A stretch of DNA of 64,000 nt from Lineus longissimus (Eukaryota; Nemertea; Pilidiophora; Heteronemertea; Lineidae), in the NCBI RefSeq assembly GCF_910592395.1, contig NC_088317.1:9426001-9490000 (forward strand), written 5' to 3'. Below the pieces are notes generated by a model. The model worked only from the letters and a program-made list of their open reading frames with translations, ran no database searches and had not been told where the DNA came from. Position numbers and translations under genes: made by a program. Positions 44,561 to 56,342 of the stretch are shown here, one piece after another; the first letter of the stretch is position 1; every line of letters begins with the position of its first letter.

Positions 44561-47030
44561 CTAGAGGCCTGGCGGCCTGAATAGCTACGCTGGCATAATT
44601 TAACAGCAAGGAATGAGATGAATGACAAGAAAATGTAGCAAGTAGTATATGAGAGTACCAGAATGTAGGTTTATGGTAGATAGGAAGATGTGGACAGACT
44701 AGATGGAATCAAGCTTAGACAAATTGGGCCAAATTCATAAAGGGCATTAAGCTTAAAACAGCGTTTAACTACTGAATAGACAGATTCAGGTCCTTCATGT
44801 AAATCTTCACAGAATATGAATAGGCCCTATAACTAATCAGGGAGAAGTTACACACGTCTAATGAATTTGGCCCCTAGGGTGGATGACAGTTGTGAAGGTT
44901 TTATTTGAACTGCAGTGAATGAAGTAGTTGAGGGGTTATTTTGTCACATCCGCTCTTCAATAACTTCAGTGCCTTTGCTCCAACTGTGTTTAAGCAGGCC
45001 AGCGCCAAACTGCTCTTTCAATACCTTTAGTTTGATACCATTAACATGACTGCCTTCCTCTAACGGTGTTCAAGTTGTTAAGTGAGTCATAAAAGTATAT
45101 CAGGGTAAAAAACTTTTAGTTTGATATCAAACACGGAGGACACATTTCGCTGTAACCGTCTCCAAGTAGGTCAGTTGGTAATGAAAATGGGTTAGCACAA
45201 ACCTACTCTTCATTATCTTTAGTTCGATTACAAACACGACTACTTTAGCTATAACAGTCTTAAAGTAGGGCAGAAGGTCATAAAAGTACGTCAGTGCAAA
45301 TCTCTCCTTCATTACCTTGAGTTTAGATTACTTCTTGTGACACTGCCCAATTCCCTCCCATAAGGCTACAATGCAGTCTCTAGATTGTGACATAAGGCAT
45401 GATGCCGTCTCTAATATCACTCTCTCTACTCTCATATCAATCAGGCTACAATGCGGTCGCTTACTTGATTGTGACATGAGGCATGATGCCGTCTCCTTCA
45501 TCACCCACTTCTCTTATATCAATCAGGCTAAAACAAAGTCTTACTTGACTGTGACATCAGGCATGATAACATCTCATACATCATGCTCTTCTCTTCTGAT
45601 ATCGATCAGGCTACAATGTGGTCACTTACTTGATTGTGACATCTCCCTCTTGTCTCATATCATTCAGGCGACAATGCGGTCCCTTACTTGATTGTGACAT
45701 GAGGCATGATGACGTCTCTTACATCACCATACCCCTTGCCTGACCTCTTCTGAAAAGGCGCAAGTTGTGGGAAATTTTCATGTAGAAACAATTTGGTTTC
45801 CTGGTATCATGATCAGATGCAGTGCCGTCTTTACACTGGCAGATAAACATAAAGGACTCCAACTGCGCCGTGGATAATTTTTTTTCTGAGGCATTTCCCT
45901 CTCTCTCGACCCAGGGTCGAGCATGACACTAGTATAAGGGTTAAAGGTTGCATGTTCAAGAGTTTAGGTTTAATAGGCAATTTCAAGGCTTCTTTATTCA
46001 ATCAACTTGTATAATACAGTAAAACAAGACCAAAAGGTGAAGGACAAATCAGCTAAGATACAGCATCTTCTTTCCCGATCCTGTCAATCTCGTGGCTGAC
46101 TGGTTGATTAGTTTCGTGCCACCAGTTTTACAGCATACACAGCAACACCACTTTGCCAGTGGAGACCACCAGGAATGACTCGTAGATTATAGACTGCATC
46201 ATCCAGTAAACATGAGAAAAAATATAACTTTGTAAAAAAACACCTTCAAAATAAGATATTTATTATCAACATATGAACATTCCCGATTATGTTACAAAAA
46301 CAATTAGTAATCAGTGCCGATACGCGAAAACCGTGAGAGGATATACAAACCTGTATGGCTTGCTGTTCATGTTGGTGATAAGGTAAAACATAAATGTACA
46401 AAAAAAGATCAAAACTTTTGTGAACAAGAGGCCCAAGGGCCTGGCGCTCAGCTGAGTTGTTGCTGCGTTGTTCGTATATATTACATTACTCGTCAAACTC
46501 TACTAAACTAAGGACTCAAAGCCTAAGGATATTAGCTTCTGGATGTGTAACGGTGAATTACGGTAGACTGGCGCAATCTACTTCAAGCAAGCTCCACCCT
46601 TGCAATGTGTGCGCAAACAGATAACCTAACCTATATTGGACCATCAATTCTACACACAGCAACATGATTCATCCTCAGCTGTTACCATGATGATGATGAT
46701 GATGATCCTTTTCGCAAATTGGTCGTCTTCTGTCTTTCTTCCATACTTTAGTGCCACCGGATGTAGTCTGCCCTTGTGGAGGGAGCCTTTCAGCACAGGA
46801 CACAAGAATCCATGCGAATTGAATCACATGGAGAGACTAGCCCAATCACCCACTTTTGGCTGGGTAGAAATTGGTAAATCTCGCAGACTGGACCTTAAAC
46901 TCTACTGCCGACGTGCGAGGCCAGTCTGACAGATGAGCAAGTAGGGTCCACCTAATGCAGAAGGCACCAGTTTCCCTAACTAAAAGGGTAACATTAACAA
47001 AATGCTCTACCCAACTCTATTATTGCCTAA
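44561..47030. repeat. Unassigned DNA with an ~88 bp tandem repeat
   Basis: No gene is supported. About 45365-45740 has four to five diverged units containing TCAGGCTACAATGCGGTC and TTGATTGTGACAT-AGGCATGATG. About 45010-45320 has two or three weaker repeats around TTTAGTTTGATACCA. A palindromic repeat end with AGGCCCAAGGGCCTGGCGCT is at 46428-46456. Confidence 0.6.
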
Positions 47031-47768
47031 AGGCCTGTGTACACTAGTAAAAGATTAGCAACATTTTTACAACATTTCCAGTTGCAACAAATGTTGAAAA
47101 ATGTTGCGTAGTGTGTACAGAGCAAAACGCATCTTACATTTACAACATGTTGTAAAATTGTTGTAAAATTGTTGCAAATTAAATGCAATGCAATTCTTTG
47201 TTGCATGTTGTAAAAATGTTGCACTCTTCAGCCAATCAGAAATAGGATTTGCGTCATGTGATCTACCTGAGGTCATGTGACTTGAACAAGAAGCAGGTAT
47301 AGCAACTCTCAAGTGAGTGTCTTGCTTCGTAGGGTGATGAAACCTTTTCTAGAAGTTTCATCCATTTGCAGGAAGTTTGTGTATGACGGCTTGTCAGTCA
47401 GCCGCAACTCCTTTAACAGGCAGTGGTATGCCCCATGATCCACCCTCATTTTGATCCAGGGCTTGGTCCATATTCTCTTTGGTTATTTCGCCGCCTCTTC
47501 CGTCTCTCAACAATGACAGCTAAAATTGCTGCAGAAGCACTCAAAACACATCTTCTCTCCTTGTAATCATCCATTTTCCCTCCAAAATACCTATTTCCCT
47601 TTGTTCCCACTAAAAAGTTTGCAACAATTTACCAACATGTTGTAAAAATGTTGCTAATTTGTTGCAATTTTGTTGCTAGTGTACACAGGGCCTTGAAGGG
47701 CTTGTTGCAAAATTGTTGTAAAAATGTTGGTAAAATGTTGCTAATATTTTACTAGTGTACACCCTGCT
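47031..47768 (-). mobile_element. 738 bp PIF/Harbinger-derived element with transposase N-terminal remnant
   Basis: TAA lies directly outside both ends (47028-47030 and 47769-47771). Inverted ends are AGGCCTGTGTACACTAG and AGCAGGGTGTACACTAG, followed by arrays of GCAACATTTTTACAACATT. On the minus strand (about 47572-47340) a remnant reads MDDYKERRCVLSASAAIL, RRKRRRNN, then after a frame shift TKPWIKMRVDHGAYHCLL and KELRLTDKPSYTNFL. This is the N-terminal region of Harbinger transposases. The catalytic core is absent. Confidence 0.8.
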
Positions 47769-48038
47769 TAAGTCAAGTGAAACTCTTACAAACCTTAGCA
47801 GAATGCCACCACCATTGAAATGTTGATAGCAAGTAAAAACTTTAAACAGATAGACTTGATTTTTTTAACCAACTGCCACATGCGGTTTTCTTTATTTAGT
47901 CAATTTTGAGGTAAGTATTACAGAATGAAATAATTGAATACAAAAATAGACTGGCTCTTCTGATGATTGCACTGGTGAACACCGAAGTCGATGGGATGTG
48001 CAAAGTCATAGCTCGATCCTCTCTCTTGGTCATCTGTG

Positions 48039-48963
48039 CGACGGGCAGAAAATGCATGCTGCATACCGTCTGCAGACTGGGGGTTTTCTCATGAGTCAAT
48101 AGAATCTAAGGTTTGGAATAAGGGGACCATATCAGTAGTTGCTTTGCGCCAACTTTTTTTCAAAGTTTGTTTTCTTATAATAGAAATACCTGTGAATCAT
48201 CTTGGAGGAAGATTTTTTTGGGTGTGCATGACAGATGACGTACTTAATACAGAACATGTATATTGTATCGGCCTGTTGTGCCTCGTGCGCCTGGTTGATT
48301 GGCCGGCAAGGTTGGGTTCGTTTCAAAGGCAGCATTTCATGATAAAAAGTGCTGAATGACATGGGTAAATATAATTAAAGATAACAGAATGAAGAAACCC
48401 AGGGAACAGAAAACCATTGTATATCAAACACCCACCTTGACAGTTCTCCTCTGTCTCTTGATGTTAAGTGAAAATACCGGCCTCTTTGACATTCTAAACA
48501 GGTGTTGTTAGGCCAAATAAAAAATGTTTTCAGGCAAATGTTTATTACTACAGTCCTGGTCACAAGATACATCCTAGCTGATTAGCATCATGTAGGCCCT
48601 ACGTGCTAAATCCATGCGAGTCACACATACATGTAGCGTGCCAGTGGATGCACTTGGTTCACAGTTAGAAATTTAGGCCTACACCCCAACTCGTGGTGTA
48701 TCGCAAAGCCTGTTTGCACAACGGCCTAGATAATCTTTGTTCTACTGTTTGGCATATACCTGAAATGGCCTCTTATTTTTTAGTGTGAAAATCACATGGC
48801 AACTGTTGAGATGGTCCCCTAATTCCAGATCTTAATTTTAATACAGAAGTTGGCTGAAAGCAACTGCTGATATGCTCCCCTAATTCCAGACCTTAGATTC
48901 TATTGACTCATGAGAAAACCCCCAGTCTGCAGACGGTATGCAGCATGCATTTTCTGCCCGCCG
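48039..48963. mobile_element. Mutator-like TIR element, copy 1 (925 bp)
   Basis: A perfect 10 bp target duplication GTCATCTGTG flanks it (48029-48038 and 48964-48973). The TIRs are long (roughly 115 bp or more), start CGACGGGCAGAAAATGC / CGGCGGGCAGAAAATGC, and contain GTCTGCAGACTGGGGGT and CTCATGAGTCAATAGAATC. Long TIRs with 9-11 bp duplications fit Mutator-like elements. The interior has only short unrecognised ORFs, so it is non-autonomous. Confidence 0.85.
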
Positions 48964-49172
48964 GTCATCTGTGATGTGGTCACCAAATATGTTCAAATGC
49001 AGCTGCAGTAGTGCAGATCATTCCTGCAAAACATGATGAGGAGATAACATTTTTATTTTGATAGATAGCAAAGCTAGCCAAGTTTTATATCAAATACAAG
49101 GCCAACAACAACTGATAAGGCGCTAGGGCCGAATGATCAAGGAAGTTCATTGAGAATACATTGTGATAAGAG

Positions 49173-50097
49173 CAGCGGACAGAAAATGCATGCTGCATAC
49201 CGTCTGCAGACTGGGGGTTTTCTCATGAGTCAATAGAATCCAAGGTCTGGAATTAGGGGAGCATATCAGCAGTTGCTTTCAGCCAACTTCTGTATCAAAA
49301 TTAAGATCTGGAATAAGGGGACCATCTCAACAGTTGCCATGTGATTTTCACACTAAAAAATAAGAGGCCATTTCAGGTATATGCCAAACAGTAGAACAAA
49401 GATTATCTAGGCCGTTGTGCAAACAGGCTTTGCGATACACCACGAGTTGGGGTGTAGGCCTAAATTTCTAACTGTGAACCAAGTGCATCCACTGGCACGC
49501 TACATGTATGTGTGACTCGCACGGATTTAGCACGTAGGGCCTACATGATGCTAATCAGCTAGGATGTATCTTGTGACCAGGACTGTAGTAATAAACATTT
49601 GCCTGAAAACATTTTTTATTTGGCCTAACAACACCTGTTTAGAATGTCAAAGAGGCCGGTATTTTCACTTAACATCAAGAGACAGAGGAGAACTGTCAAG
49701 GTGGGTGTTTGATATACAATGGTTTTCTGTTCCCTGGGTTTCTTCATTCTGTTATCTTTAATTATATTTACCCATGTCATTCAGCACTTTTTATCATGAA
49801 ATGCTGCCTTTGAAACGAACCCAACCTTGCCGGCCAATCAACCAGGCGCACGAGGCACAACAGGCCGATACAATATACATGTTCTGTATTAAGTACGTCA
49901 TCTGTCATGCACACCCAAAAAAATCTTCCTCCAAGATGATTCACAGGTATTTCTCTTATAAGAAAACAAACTTTGAAAAAAAGTTGGCGCAAAGCAACTA
50001 CTGATATGGTCCCCTAATTCCAAACCTTAGATTCTATTGACTCATGAGAAAACCCCCAGTCTGCAGACGGTATGCAGCATGCATTTTCTGCCCGCCG
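49173..50097. mobile_element. Mutator-like TIR element, copy 2 (925 bp, opposite orientation)
   Basis: It is the reverse complement of copy 1 with few differences and the same length. Its own perfect 10 bp duplication is GTGATAAGAG (49163-49172 and 50098-50107). A different duplication shows a separate insertion event, not an inverted duplication of the locus. The internal 65-codon ORF is identical in both copies but has no known domain. Confidence 0.85.
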
Positions 50098-50107
50098 GTG
50101 ATAAGAG

Positions 50108-52900
50108 TGATGAATCGGCCCCGTTTGAAGCATTGTGCTATGTACAGTGTGCATGTGTCAGTGTGTATCAGCTATCGCATTTATTGTTTGTTGACATTTC
50201 AAATCGCCGGAGTCGATCCTCAATTACACTGTTATGTACATTGGCAACCTTACCCGATGATATCAGAACGATGTTTATTATTGTCTTGTTTATTCACATT
50301 AGTTCTGCTATGTGACAAGAGTTATTTGTTGAGTAATCCATGATTTAAAGCCGGACTTTGACATCGTTTCTCAGACCAAGCTGCATTTCGCAGATCGTTT
50401 TTCAGCGATCGTCGACGAACTATTTCAAATGAATCACATCCAATTAAACAATCCAAGCCTTCCCTAATGTCATCAACATGCAATAACACAAGCAGCCAAA
50501 TATTATCGCCTATGAAATTGTGCATTTAATGAGAACTTACCTCCGAATTGACAGAACGCGATCTATTCCATAGCATGGTCTCCTTACGTCTGAACTGCGC
50601 AGACTCCGAGACGTGACGTTCGCTGCACGTGGGATAACTCGCGCGAAATTTAAAATGCTCTTCTTGGGGGATGCTCACTAAATTGCGCCAGTAACACCAC
50701 CTGGTGAGAAATTCATGAACCACGCCTATTGATAATGAAAGAGAAAGCTTTGATCAATAAGAATAGATTTGATTCATGATCCCCAACTTAAAGAATTAAG
50801 AGAAATCAGCTGCTGGAAAAGTTTTTGGAAAATTTTGCTCGGTGTAACCTAGTGGCCAAACCGCTCATCCTGCCGGACCCACATTTGGTCTATTCAGGAG
50901 TCCTGAAGGGTCTCAACGCCTCAGAGGGAAAATCTATCGCCTTTCCGCCATAGTTTTGAAACGACAGCCCGACGGACGGACGGACGGACGGACGGACGGA
51001 CGGACGGACGGACGGACGGACGGACGGACGGACGGACGGACGGACGGACGGACGGACGGACGGACCCTCAGACAGACAGACGGACATTCATTCTACCATT
51101 TACTCATATGAATAGCTCAGCTTGTCAGCTGAGCTAAAAACTAGTGAACCGGTTGGGGGGGGGGGGGCTGGGGAAAAAAATAAAGTAAATAAATTTGAAA
51201 AAGTTCAACCTTATTTTACTAACGTTCACCTTGGTAGAGCTTGGACACATGGCTTGCAATGCATACTTTACTTCCCTGCACATATGTTGCAGTGTATTCC
51301 ATTTGTTAATGTACCGGTATCGGGTATGTAACTTAATGTATGGACGGTAATGTATGGTTCATGCAGCTCCTCAAGGTTTTCCGTATCAGCAGAGAGACTG
51401 AGAATGGCAGTTTTATTGTTCGTTAAAAATATCTCGCAATTCCAGCAGACTACTTCGTCGCTATCATTTGTGTACTCTGACCAGTGTAACTATCAAAGGT
51501 GTACGATATCATTGTTATTTTGACAAGAAACATGAGAAAACGTCAACTTCTTGTGAAGTGGTCCGCCATGTTTGTTCATCTAGCGTTCGGGTTTGTTTTG
51601 ATTACGTCAATGATGTTTATAAATACAAAGAGGCTATTCTTATAACAAAGTTTTGTCTGGAGTCATTCTCCTGTAGCTGTTATATCTATGTGTAATAGAT
51701 AATTGTGAAGTATTACGATTATTTCATTCTGATGATTGGGAAGAATTTTTTTGCTACACCGTTTTGTGTATAAAATGTACTATGGCATTCATGTGTGTTT
51801 TGATCTTCCGACTTCGACTCAATGACTGAGCAAGTTTAACGAGGCAGAAAGCCAAAAACGGTAACACTTCCTATGTAAACAAGCTACGGGAGTCGTTCTA
51901 TACTATGACTTTTCAAATAACAGTTGTAATGGCCAATTGTACTAATTGTACAAATCAAGAGAAAATACAGAGAAAACTCACCCTGGTTTTATGTCAAAAC
52001 GTCTACCGTACGTAGATGAACTGAGCGCATTAATCTGGGATTCTCTACGTGTCTTTCATCGGCAATATTAATAAGAATTAGACAAAATAACCCCACAAAA
52101 CGACATGTTGACAGTGAGAATCAAAATAAAGGGAAATACCACCTTACTAACTGCTCGTTATGAAAAATTTAGATTGGAACTATGTTTTGAAGTGAAGGCA
52201 CACACTCTATATACATTCGAAAATGGCCATCACTTTATCAGCCTCGGATGCAATGCCTTAGGGCAATGCCTTATGTGTAGCGCGTTCAGTACATTACAGA
52301 GACAGGTAGGATCGAGGCCGTTATGCCACTTTTGACCAGACGACAATTTCCAGCTTAATGTCTGCCAATTACTGCCAATTACGGGGCGTTTAGTCTTTCT
52401 GCTGTGAATACCTATAATCCAATCGAAACAAGAATTCAAAATATTGGTATCCTTGCACATTTTTTGGCCCAGCTACAGCAAATTCGGATGAAAATGCAAC
52501 TATTTTGCTGGAACTACTTTCGGCCAGCTCAAGTACAAATCATAAGCTCCGCTGGAATCCAGCGTAGCTAAAAAACAAAGGGGATGAACTTTCCCTAAAG
52601 GTTAGTTCTTTGGGAGTGGCCACAAGGACCGGGGATAACTGCAGGGAAAAATGGAACCAGCAGCTGGAAGCCAGCGTAGCTAAAAAATAGCATCGCAAAG
52701 CGAGCATAACCCCTCAGCCTATTAAGGTTGAAGGTGAGATAATGGTGAAGTTGGCTTAGTGGAGTGGCTAGTTTGCATATGGAAATTAAAATTGTGGAAA
52801 CCTATTTTGAGGATTTGAGCCATATTGAATTTCGAATCGCGCTGATTTTCGAAAGGAACCTTCCCCTTACAAAACTGCATTAGGCCTACCCCCACTAAAA
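50108..52900. other. Unassigned DNA with repeat ends
   Basis: No gene is supported. It contains the (ACGG)n tract and the hairpin-ended repeat at about 50840-51140, and two more short AGCTAAAAA repeat ends near 52568 and 52686. Confidence 0.4.
50966..51065. repeat. (GGAC)n microsatellite
   Basis: About 24 GGAC units, followed by degenerate CAGACAGACGGAC and a stem-loop ending AGCTGAGCTAAAAA at 51113-51140. Confidence 0.95.
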
Positions 52901-52904
52901 ATTG

Positions 52905-53285
52905 AACAGAACGAGCCGGTTTTCGAAAGGAACTTTACTCTTGTCACCCCCAACGTACACACCAAAAATGAATTTGATTGGACGAATGGTTCTCCTCGAA
53001 ATTGACGGAAACCGATTTCAAGCACGCCGCCCTAGTGGCAATATTGATAGTCGGAAGAAGCCCGTTTTCGTAAGGAACCTCGCTCTAGTCACACTCAACG
53101 TACACACCAAAAAATGAATTTATTCGGACAAATGGTTCTCCTCGAAATTGACGGAAACCGATTGAGAATCAGAACGAGCCGGTTTTCGAAAGGAACTTTT
53201 CTGTAGTCACCCCGAACGAACATACCAAAAATGAATTTGATCAGACGAATGGTTCTCCTTGAAATTGATGGAAACCAATTTCTGG
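52905..53285. repeat. ~125 bp tandem repeat, three units
   Basis: Units share TTTTCGAAAGGAAC, ACCAAAAATGAATTT and ACGAATGGTTCTCCTCGAAA, starting near 52907, 53047 and 53170. Confidence 0.8.
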
Positions 53286-53288
53286 GAT

Positions 53289-53742
53289 CTTAAGCTTGCA
53301 AGCACTTTCATTGGAACAGGCCACGGGTGATGAGATGAAATTTTTGAAAGAAAATTGATTTAGGAATGTGTTTAGTCGGTTAATACCTCGGATTAGGTCA
53401 ATGATGGACATTGCGAGTTTTCAACTTTTGCCACTAGTGGGCCTCACAGCTGTTTCAGCTAAGCCTAAACATGACATCGAAATGATCCATCCCTACCATA
53501 GACCTCCTGCCCAGAGATTGGACAGTGCAATAATCATGTTAACCACTTATATAAACATTGTCACTATCACACATCGCAATACCCATTCAGTCCAAAGGGT
53601 TATTGCATTGGCATTGTTCAAAAGACCTGCGCAAGCCTTTAGAAATCCTGCAAAAAGTAACATCGGTTTTGATTAGCTCATTAGCTCCGTCAAGTGCCAT
53701 GCCACCCGGCTTCAAACTTTACAAAAACTGTACTAGCCAGTA
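53289..53742 (-). repeat. Left arm of an inverted repeat around a Ty3/gypsy remnant
   Basis: Reverse complement of 55917-56342 with few differences. The inner end reads, on the minus strand, through FEAGWHG, the tail of a Ty3/gypsy pol, so the arm contains the 3' end of the same element type. Confidence 0.85.
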
Positions 53743-53999
53743 ACAGTACTATAGTGGAATAGGATTTCGTAATATACTAACGTTAACGGAACAGCGTTTA
53801 GGAAAACCTGTTCACAAACGATGCCCATTCAAAATACTGATTCAGACTGCCTGATGCTTTGTTGCAAAACTGCACAAAGTCTGGACAAAGGAAAAAGTGA
53901 TAAAACGTTGAAATCAGTTGTGAACTGCGGCACTAACGTATGTCAAGAACTTTACGATTATGATTATATTCACGATATTTAGTTTTGATCGTGTTCGTT

Positions 54000-55938
54000 T
54001 CCACCTTTAGCAGTTTAGAGAGTTAATTACTTTAGTTTTTGGTCTTTTCATAAACATCAAAGCATTTGATCATATTCTTCGCTCTCAAGATTTTGATGCA
54101 TTTGTGTATCATTCCGCGTTAGTACATATCGTAAAGACTAAATCAGCACCAAGCACCTCACGATTACAGAAACTTCTTGAACGATTTTCATCGTATTCTT
54201 TCAAACTAGGTTACCGTAAGGGTAGTGAAATGGAATAAAGTGACTCCCTATCTAGAAGTCAGCGTGATGATGATGATGTGTTTGATGTTATTTTACCGGT
54301 TGTTTTGGTTACTCTACTGACACCAGCATTTGCAATTATAGCCAACGATTGCCTTTTTCCCACCCTAAGGAGCAAGTGTATAGTAACACTTGGGTATGCC
54401 AAGCGGATGGGCATAACACCAACCCCACTCTTCAAGCCACAGGAAAGGCAAACTCCTCCTGTCATTCAGCATGTGGTCATTCAACCCATCCGACTGGAAG
54501 TCGCACCACTAACACAACTGCCAGCAGGTCAGCCAACCAGCCTTTGCCTTGCAGCAGCAGAGAATACATCACATGCTAGACAGACTCCACCCACTCTGGT
54601 TACACTGCCGGAACCACGGCTCGTCGATAAGAGGAATGAAAGACCAAAGCCCACGGTCCCGCTAACAACACCGCCGCATCGCCACCCATCAACTCCAGAG
54701 GAAGAGCATCAAGCACCATCAGCCGACCAGTCATGTCCCGCAGTGCCTCAGCTGATTACTAATATCGACGCAGTTGTAGCCAAACACATTCCAAAGCAGT
54801 ATGAGCTCGATCGCATATTAGCGATTAATCAAGAGGAAAGTAGTTAGATATTATAGTCTCCCAGTTGAAGTTAATGCTCTGTGCATGGCACAACACCAGA
54901 ACAGTTCATATTAGTGAATGATGTATTGTTTCGATTGTTTTTCCTCACGAATGATGAACACTTCAGTTTCCAGTTAGCAATACCTGAGCAGTACATTCAC
55001 ACGATAATAAGCAGATATCATGATGAACGACTTAGTTCACACACGGTTACGGTAAAAACCTGTCTGACTCTCCGTCGAAATTTCTCTTTCTGCGACAACA
55101 TGTTTGAGCGTATAGCAAGCTACATCAAAGGTTGTTCACAGTGTTAGCAAATAAAGGGTAAAACTGACAACTTACGTCCCACGCATTCCACATCATTATT
55201 GTTTGTTCAAAACAATAAGTCTCGACTTCAAGTCAATGCCGCCTTACTTACGGTTACAAGCAAGTGACGATAACAAGTTATGCCGTGACACGTTACATAA
55301 TTTGTACACCACTAAAGTCATTACAGGCAGAGACAATTTGCGGAGCTTTTCTCCAAAAGGTTGTAACCATGTTTGGTATCCCGTCTGTAGTTGTAACAGA
55401 TGCGGCGACTTCGCTTACAGGGAAGCTTTTCTCTCTACTTTGCTCATCACTTGGTATTGATCAACCTTGCATAAGTGTTGAAAATCATGTTTTCATGATG
55501 GTAGAATGTCATATGCATACAGTAGGAGATATGATAAAGGCTAACTTAGGCCAATACGGCAATGACTGGGTATGTTACGTCTCAGTAGCACAGTTTAGCT
55601 ACAACTCGTTTGCATCGCCGCACTTGGGAGGACATTCACCACATTACATGTTGTTCCTTCGTGACCCGCCCGATATTAGTGAAATTAGGTTCAAAGTTAA
55701 TCTTGGTTTGTCGCATTCTTACAAAGAGTATGTAGGAAACCTAAAAAAGCGATTTCACGACGTTGCGAAGACAATGCTTGAGTTACAGCAACACCACCAA
55801 ACAGTGCAAAACGCGATCAGTGATAGGTTAGATAAGTGTCCATTGTACGCAGTTGAACAGTTGGTTTATTTGCATAAACCTAGCATTCTTTCGAATCCGA
55901 ATTTCGTAAATTTTGAAGCCGGGTGGCATGGCAATTGA
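54000..55938 (+). pseudogene. Second Ty3/gypsy pol remnant: RNase H tail, linker and integrase
   Basis: At 54080-54240 the RNase H tail reads VYHSALVHIVKTKSAPSTS and FKLGYRKGSEM. A 189-codon Pro/Thr-rich linker (54278-54847) follows. The integrase zinc-binding region (54881-55147) has H-H-C-C in YHDERLSSHTV ... KGCSQC. The core lies across two frames: ISLDFKSMPP, then VVVTDAATSLTGKLF and MMVECHMHTVG, giving D, D and E with about 34 residues between the last two. It ends at VNFEAGWHG, the start of a GPY-like tail, where the right arm begins. Stops and at least two frameshifts are present. It is unlike the Ty3/gypsy at 38815. Confidence 0.8.
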
Positions 55939-56342
55939 CGAAGCTAATGAGCTAATCAAAACCGATGTTACTTTTTGCAGGATTTCCAAAGGCTTGCGCA
56001 GGTCTTTTGAACAATGCCAATGCAATAACCCTTTGGACTAAATGGGTATTGCGATGTGTGATAGTGAAAATGTTTATATAAGTGGTTAACATGATTATTG
56101 CACTGACCAATCTCTGGGCAGGAGGTCTATGGTAGGGATGGGTCATTTTGATGTCATGTTTAGGCTTAGCTGAAACAGCTGTGAGGCCCACTAGTGGCAA
56201 AAGTTGAAAACTCGCAATGTCCATCGTTGACCTAATCCGAGGTATTAACCGACTAAACACATTCCTAAATCAATTTTCTTTCAAAAATTTCACCTCATCA
56301 GCGTGGCCTGTTCCAATGAAAGTGCTTGCAAACTTAAGATCC
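55917..56342 (+). repeat. Right arm of the inverted repeat
   Basis: Partner of 53289-53742. It begins inside the integrase tail and runs to GGATCCC-like sequence at 56335 (reverse GGGATCTTAAG). Confidence 0.85.

Noticed and set aside
48029-50107. A single giant palindrome or duplicated gene pair (identical 65-codon ORFs on opposite strands)
   Set aside because: Each half has its own TIRs and its own 10 bp target duplication, so these are two transposon insertions.
50890-51087. ORF of repeated Pro-Ser-Val-Arg
   Set aside because: It is the GGAC microsatellite read through, with no flanking coding signal.
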